From positions 1 through 23,095 of the forward strand of contig JAGRBM010000467.1 in the NCBI GenBank assembly GCA_020434085.1: a stretch of 23,095 nt of DNA, read 5' to 3'. The stretch is from Chrysiogenia bacterium. Lineage in GTDB: Bacteria; JAGRBM01. Below are positions 21,412-23,095 of the stretch, piece by piece. The notes beneath the pieces are model-generated. The model saw only the letters and a program-made list of their open reading frames with translations, had not been told where the DNA came from and did not search any database. The translations under genes and the position numbers were made by a program. The first letter of the stretch is position 1. Every line of letters starts with the position of its first letter.

Positions 21412-21963
21412 TCAGGCGAAGCTGCGGGCGCTCGGCCAGCTCTCCATGACCCGGTCCCGGATGCCGGGCCAGGTTTCCTTTAGAAATCTAGCACAAACCT
21501 CGTATTCGGCGCTCTCGCGCTTTTCGAACTCGTGTTTGAGAAGTTTCTCCACCCGGCCGCCGATGGCAGGCAGGCGAACCAGTACGGTGAGCTTGCTGCG
21601 GCGGATGGCCCGGCCGGGGGCGGGCTCCTCAATGGAGAATTCGCTGCGATAGACAAAGCGCTTCCCCAGCACCGGCGACTCGATGTCGTACCAGCCCCGG
21701 TGGGTTTCCCGGTCGTATTCCATCACCTGGGTGACCTGCGAGGGGTCTTTTCGAAAAATCTTGCCCACGAACTCGGGCACCCGGCTTTTGGCGTGATACT
21801 CGCTCACCCGGCGAAAGCGCGTCCCGTCGTCGGTCCACTCCACCACGTCGCGGCGATTGACCTCGTGCACGAGGTCGTTGAGCCGCTCGAGATCCTCGCA
21901 CGCGAAGGCATATTCGAACTCCGCGCGGTCGATCTCGAATTCGTGGGCGACGCTGATTTCCAT
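21412..21963 (-). CDS. DUF2505 family protein (SRPBCC/START-like fold)
   Basis: 183 residues with GGAG before the ATG. It matches DUF2505: the N-terminal HEFEIDRAEFEYAFACEDLE, a central run of strands with FVGKIFRKDPSQVTQVMEYD, a strand pair GRAIRRSKLTVLVRLPAIGG and the conserved C-terminal helix GRVEKLLKHEFEKRE. DUF2505 belongs with the SRPBCC helix-grip proteins that hold hydrophobic ligands. Members are common in actinobacteria and also occur in delta-proteobacterial lineages; function is unknown. It is the first gene of the unit at 19770-21963, 20 bases before the next, behind a promoter-like TTGACA at 22037. It is cytoplasmic by sequence. Confidence 0.8.
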   Translation of the reverse strand: MEISVAHEFEIDRAEFEYAFACEDLERLNDLVHEVNRRDVVEWTDDGTRFRRVSEYHAKSRVPEFVGKIFRKDPSQVTQVMEYDRETHRGWYDIESPVLGKRFVYRSEFSIEEPAPGRAIRRSKLTVLVRLPAIGGRVEKLLKHEFEKRESAEYEVCARFLKETWPGIRDRVMESWPSARSFA

Positions 21964-22008
21964 GGTTTCTCCGGCAGGGAGCGCAGGATCCCCACCATGC
22001 GCCGGCGA

Positions 22009-22037
22009 AGTTTGTAGACGCAGCGCCCCGATGTCAA
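22009..22037 (-). promoter_or_regulatory. Promoter of the DUF2505 operon
   Basis: A perfect TTGACA (22037-22032) is followed on the minus strand by CTACAAACT. Either TACAAA (15-bp spacing) or CAAACT (17-bp) could be the -10. The start codon at 21963 is about 46 bases on. Confidence 0.5.
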
Positions 22038-22059
22038 TTCCGCCTCCGGGCAGCCGGGC

Positions 22060-22087
22060 TTGTGGGCGCTTCCCGGCGTGCTACACT
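22060..22087 (+). promoter_or_regulatory. Promoter of the superoxide reductase gene
   Basis: TTGTGG (22060-22065), 16 bp, TACACT (22082-22087). It is divergent from the DUF2505 promoter and about 105 bases before the ATG. No SoxR-, OxyR- or PerR-like site was recognised. Confidence 0.5.
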
Positions 22088-22192
22088 CGGCGCCGGTTCA
22101 GGGATTTCAACCAGCGCCGCGCGCCGACCGGGCGGTGAGGGGCAAGAACTCGCCCGGAAGCGCGCGCAACCATTTAAACAGGGAGCAAACTC

Positions 22193-22777
22193 ATGGAAGC
22201 AAACCGCCGCAACTTCCTCAAGATCGTGGGCTCGGGCATCGTCGCCGCGCCCTTTCTGGGGGCCTCGGTCATCAAGGCCAATGCCGCCGATATGGGCAAA
22301 CCCTACAAGGGCTCGCTGCTGGGCACCGAGTGGGAGGGCAAGGCCACCATCAGCCCCGAGGTCCAGCACCCGTATTTCAAGGACAAGACCTGGCTTGGAA
22401 AGGTCCCCGATTTCTTCGAATACAACGCCAAGCGCGAGGACAACAACGCCGAGCGCCCCGAGAACAACCTCATCAAGCATGAGATTCATCTCGAGGTCGG
22501 CAAGAACCGCGCCGAAGTGAGCGTCAACTTCATCAACAAGCTCAAGCACCCCCACCAGGCCGGTCACTGGTGGAGCTGGATCGAACTCTGGGACAACGAA
22601 ACCGACCCGAGCTGGATCTCCATCCACGAGCCCGCCGGCGGCGAAGACCGCTGGGGCCCAAGCGGCGTCGAATTCTCCCCGGATCTCTTCCTTGCCAACA
22701 AGATCAAGGGAAACCTCGTGCGCGTGCGCGCCTACTGCGTCACCCACGGGCTCTACACCCACTACTTCAAGATCTAG
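22193..22777 (+). CDS. Tat-exported superoxide reductase (neelaredoxin-type)
   Basis: 194 residues. The N-terminus is a twin-arginine signal (NRRNFLKIVGSG), with a hydrophobic core to about residue 26 and probable cleavage at ANA near 31. The mature part carries the complete SOR iron site: His96 (IKHEIH), His119 and His125 (HPHQAGHWWSWIEL), Cys182 and His185 (YCVTHGLYTHY). The spacings (6 between the middle His pair, 3 between Cys and His) equal those of Pyrococcus SOR. The Glu before the first His-Lys segment is absent (IKH). There is no desulforedoxin domain, so it is one-iron type. SOR reduces superoxide to peroxide. Export as a folded protein would place it in the periplasm, away from cytoplasmic rubredoxin. 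GGGAG precedes the ATG, and a terminator follows. Confidence 0.88.
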   Translation: MEANRRNFLKIVGSGIVAAPFLGASVIKANAADMGKPYKGSLLGTEWEGKATISPEVQHPYFKDKTWLGKVPDFFEYNAKREDNNAERPENNLIKHEIHLEVGKNRAEVSVNFINKLKHPHQAGHWWSWIELWDNETDPSWISIHEPAGGEDRWGPSGVEFSPDLFLANKIKGNLVRVRAYCVTHGLYTHYFKI

Positions 22778-22829
22778 CAGCTTCGCTGCTCTTGCTTGAA
22801 AAGCCGCGCCCGATGGGCGCGGCTTTTTT
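22776..22829 (+). terminator. Tandem hairpins ending in an intrinsic terminator
   Basis: The first hairpin, AGCAGC TTC GCTGCT (22776-22790), overlaps the stop codon. The second, AAGCCGCGCCC (22801-22811) with GGGCGCGGCTT (22815-22825) around GAT, is perfect and followed by a run of T to 22829. Confidence 0.92.
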
Positions 22830-22950
22830 GTGGGATCGAGCAAAGCACACTCCCACTGGCAACCCTCTTGAATTGCGCGGGCCGGCAGGGCTACGAACTT
22901 TCCACGTCCTGAAGAGCGCCGCCCGGCGCCGCGGGACAACGGAGCGAGAC

Positions 22951-23095
22951 ATGAAGCAACTGCACCGGCCGGACCTGTTTGCGTGGTTGGCTTTTGATGA
23001 AGCGCGCAACCTGGATTTCAACGGCTTCGCGTGGGTGCGCAAGGAGGGCAACGTCCTCATCGACCCGATGCCGATGAGCGCCCATGATCTCGAAC
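22951..23095 (+). CDS. MBL-fold metallo-hydrolase, N-terminal part, cut by the window edge
   Basis: The ATG at 22951 has GGAG six bases upstream and opens a frame that runs off the end (48 codons). The residues KQLHRPDLFAWLAFDEARNL, then DFNGFAWVRKEGNVLIDPMP and SAHDLE, match the start of a group of metallo-beta-lactamase-fold proteins that begin LxRPDLxxWxxFxEARNIDFNG and lead to GNVLIDP. The metal-binding HxHxDH motif would come later and is not visible, so activity cannot be judged. The gene follows the SOR terminator by about 120 bases and probably has its own promoter in that gap, which I could not define. Confidence 0.7.
   Translation, partial: MKQLHRPDLFAWLAFDEARNLDFNGFAWVRKEGNVLIDPMPMSAHDLE

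Noticed and set aside
1-23095. Mobile element, defence island, CRISPR array or prophage
   Set aside because: No transposase, integrase, direct repeats, spacers or phage genes were seen. The radC fragment and the Abi-like protein are not enough to propose a defence system.

Overview
This is a GC-rich (mid-60s % by eye) Gram-negative chromosomal window packed with short operons. A lipobox lipoprotein, a twin-arginine signal, Sec signal peptides, a chemoreceptor and a diguanylate cyclase point to a motile or surface-responsive diderm. The mix of ATC-hydrolase-like, DUF2505, DUF547, YjdF, GST and many alpha/beta hydrolase genes resembles uncultured delta-proteobacterial lineages (Myxococcota, Binatota and relatives). 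That placement is an inference, since no rRNA or other marker is present. I see no tRNA, rRNA, IS element, CRISPR array, phage or plasmid gene.

Layout. (1) 1-4257: the 5' part of radC, then two divergent operons. The minus-strand pair is a small membrane protein and a HtrA-like lipoprotein that has lost its catalytic His and Ser. The plus-strand trio is a small membrane protein, a membrane-anchored TPR protein and a DUF547 protein. (2) 4263-5429: a glutaredoxin, a secreted protein of unknown function, and a bidirectional terminator. (3) 5449-7848: an HSL-type esterase, an unknown protein and an ATC-hydrolase-family protein. (4) 8047-10802: a six-TM GGDEF protein converges on an operon of a small protein, an ArsC-family protein and an epoxide-hydrolase-like enzyme. 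(5) 10946-15500: two paralogous ferritin-like diiron proteins bracket a TetR regulator and a GST. (6) 15648-18165: an epimerase, a CPBP-type membrane protein and a YjdF protein in one operon. (7) 18299-21963: a chemoreceptor without HAMP converges on a DUF2505 / unknown / alpha-beta hydrolase operon. (8) 22193-23095: a Tat-exported superoxide reductase and the start of an MBL-fold hydrolase.

The most interesting unit is region 5. The two diiron proteins share about 76% identity over a 135-residue core and keep every expected metal ligand. Three 19-bp sites matching GACTGRCCNNNYGGTCAGG lie only in the intergenic regions of this cluster. One is next to the tetR promoter, one is upstream of the GST gene, and one is between the promoter and start codon of the second diiron gene. 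Two of the promoters share the layout TTGACA, 16 bp, GATA(C/G)T. The simplest reading is a self-contained TetR regulon controlling two diiron oxidases and a GST, perhaps for oxidation and conjugation of a hydrophobic compound. The substrate cannot be read from sequence.

Start codons were chosen from Shine-Dalgarno spacing, signal peptides and gene overlaps. Several long antisense open frames were rejected as shadows of GC-rich genes.
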